Of a DNA stretch of 5,528 nucleotides, positions 4,687 to 5,528 are shown one piece after another. Both the position numbers and the translations under genes were made by a program. The stretch is taken from assembly GCA_964371695.1 (NCBI GenBank), contig CAYJOG010000146.1, forward strand, positions 1-5,528. The letters run 5' to 3'. Positions within the stretch are counted from its first letter, which is position 1. Each line of letters opens with the position of its first letter. The notes beneath the pieces were generated by a model. That model ran no database searches, was not told the origin of the DNA, and worked only from the letters and a program-made list of their open reading frames with translations. The stretch comes from CAYJOG01 sp964371695 [NCBI: uncultured bacterium]. GTDB taxonomy: Bacteria; CAYJOG01.

Positions 4687-5066
4687 CAGCGTTGTAGCAG
4701 CTCTATGCGGTAACCGTCAGGGTCTTCGGCAAAAGCCAGCACCGTGTGGCCGTGCTGCATGGGGCCCGGTTCGCGCACCACGCGGCCCCCGGCGGCGCGG
4801 ATGCGGTCGCAGGCGGCATGAATGTCCGCCACCCCCAAGGCGATGTGGCCAAAACCATTGCCCAGGTCGTAACTTTCGGTGTCCCAGTTGTGGGTGAGTT
4901 CAATCACCGCCTGCTCGTTTTCGGGGCCATAACCCACAAAAGCCAGCGTGAAGCGACCACCCGGATAATCCTGACGGCGCAACAGGGTCATGCCCAGCGC
5001 CTGGGTGTAAAAGTTAATGGAGCTGTCCAGGTTCCCCACCCGGAGCATGGTGTGCAGAATTCTCAT
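4686..5066 (-). CDS. gloA: lactoylglutathione lyase (glyoxalase I)
   Basis: This 126-residue cytoplasmic enzyme converts the hemithioacetal of methylglyoxal and glutathione to S-lactoylglutathione. The four metal ligands are present at the same numbers as in E. coli GloA: His5 ([11 protein letters not shown]), Glu56 (AVIELT), His74 (GFGHIA) and Glu122 (YRIEL). The Ni-type E. coli enzyme is the closest template visible by eye, which suggests the same metal class. The protein is complete and ends soon after the last ligand, without the E. coli tail. Its stop overlaps the DUF2062 start (TGATG). Upstream, the membrane protein's stop lies 22 bases away. No ribosome binding site is seen, and TAATAT (5078-5073) ends 6 bases before the ATG. 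No good -35 box accompanies it, so a promoter here is only possible. Otherwise it is read from the upstream gene. Confidence 0.97.
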   Translation of the reverse strand: MRILHTMLRVGNLDSSINFYTQALGMTLLRRQDYPGGRFTLAFVGYGPENEQAVIELTHNWDTESYDLGNGFGHIALGVADIHAACDRIRAAGGRVVREPGPMQHGHTVLAFAEDPDGYRIELLQR

Positions 5067-5088
5067 GAAGGGATATTAGCCGCAGAGT

Positions 5089-5528
5089 TTATCCCGGCCA
5101 CAGACCCGCGAAAGACCAGCCCCCAAAGAAAAACCCCGGCTCGTTGCGAAAGGCCCACAGGTAACGCCAGACAAAATAAACAAACCCTGTGGCACTGAGG
5201 GCATTGAGCACCACAAGGCCCCGCAACAGCCACAGGGGCCAGCGTTCATACACTTTTCCCAGGCACAACCACAACGCCGGAATCACCACCAGCAGATAAC
5301 GCCCGCTGGGGGCGTAGATGTCCAGGCTGTTGAGGAAAATCATCAGCAGGCCCAGGGGCGCACCCAGCACGCTGATGGCCCCCAGGGGCGTTTTCAGCCA
5401 CTGCCCCGCCCGCAGCGTCAGCCCCCCGCCCCGCGGCCCCCCCCGCCCCAGCCCCCCACCGGCGCTCCGGCTGAAAACCGGCGCCATGGCCCCGCCAGCG
5501 CCGCGCCCCAACCGTCCGGCGGTCCAGA
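5089..5528 (-). CDS. C-terminal part of a multi-pass membrane protein (partial)
   Basis: The reading frame is open to the window edge on the minus strand, so this is the 3' end of a longer gene. In-frame TTG (5511) and ATG (5487) need not be the start. From the visible part, a Gly/Arg-rich stretch (5412-5500) is followed by at least three hydrophobic segments: LGAISVLGAPLGLLMIFLNS, RYLLVVIPALWLCLGKVY and LLRGLVVLNALSATGFVYFV. The SGRYLLVVIPAL pattern just after a loop resembles the late membrane segments of GT39/PMT-type or related membrane glycosyltransferases (often QGRYLxPxxP), but the catalytic N-terminal part lies outside the window. The gene ends 22 bases before gloA, on the same strand, so an operon is likely. 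The family call is weak, and the membrane nature is well supported. Confidence 0.7.
   Translation of the reverse strand, partial: WTAGRLGRGAGGAMAPVFSRSAGGGLGRGGPRGGGLTLRAGQWLKTPLGAISVLGAPLGLLMIFLNSLDIYAPSGRYLLVVIPALWLCLGKVYERWPLWLLRGLVVLNALSATGFVYFVWRYLWAFRNEPGFFFGGWSFAGLWPG

Noticed and set aside
4746-5198. 150-codon plus-strand open frame
   Set aside because: It is antisense to gloA, whose four metal ligands are intact, and it crosses the gap into the membrane gene.
5351-5390. CCCAGGGGCG repeated at 5351 and 5381
   Set aside because: It encodes two similar short Pro-Leu-Gly turns in the membrane protein, and is too short to call a repeat element.
1-5528. CRISPR array, tRNA, insertion sequence or integrase
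   Set aside because: No regularly spaced repeats, cloverleaf, transposase or recombinase motif could be seen on either strand.

Overview
The window is about 5.5 kb of compact, GC-rich bacterial chromosome. Most gene junctions are short overlaps (ATGA or TGATG). The organism is not certain. A CarD/CdnL regulator, an S18 gene separated from its usual partners, plant-like rhodanese and pKIWI502-type proteins, and GTAG-tagged GC-rich palindromes together fit Verrucomicrobiota or a related group. That is inference at roughly 40% confidence.

Layout. (1) 18-770, plus strand: a promoter, a palindromic operator candidate and a two-gene toxin-antitoxin operon. The toxin is MazF/PemK. The first gene has an N-terminal region that is not a recognised AbrB or ribbon-helix-helix domain, joined to a C-terminal tail that looks like the toxin-binding tail of PemK antitoxins. 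(2) 797-1204, minus strand: a single-domain rhodanese. (3) 1205-1412: a gene-free gap with a pair of facing REP-like palindromes. (4) 1413-2986, minus strand: a SirB1-type transglutaminase-like/TPR protein coupled by TGATG to a pKIWI502-like ferredoxin reductase-fold oxidoreductase. (5) 2987-3221: a divergent promoter region. (6) 3222-4024, plus strand: carD followed with an ATGA overlap by rpsR (S18). (7) 4025-4131: a convergent gap with another GTAG palindrome and a terminator for the opposite strand. (8) 4132-5528, minus strand: the 3' end of a membrane protein, gloA (glyoxalase I) and a DUF2062 membrane protein.

How the genes fit together. The toxin-antitoxin pair looks autoregulated and translationally coupled. 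CarD acts at rRNA-type promoters, so its coupling to a ribosomal protein would tie transcription of ribosome components to ribosome assembly. gloA detoxifies methylglyoxal. Its coupling to DUF2062 and SirB1's coupling to the oxidoreductase imply co-expression but no known pathway. The most novel items are the hybrid antitoxin, the likely leaderless divergent carD/sirB1 promoters, and the REP-like elements.
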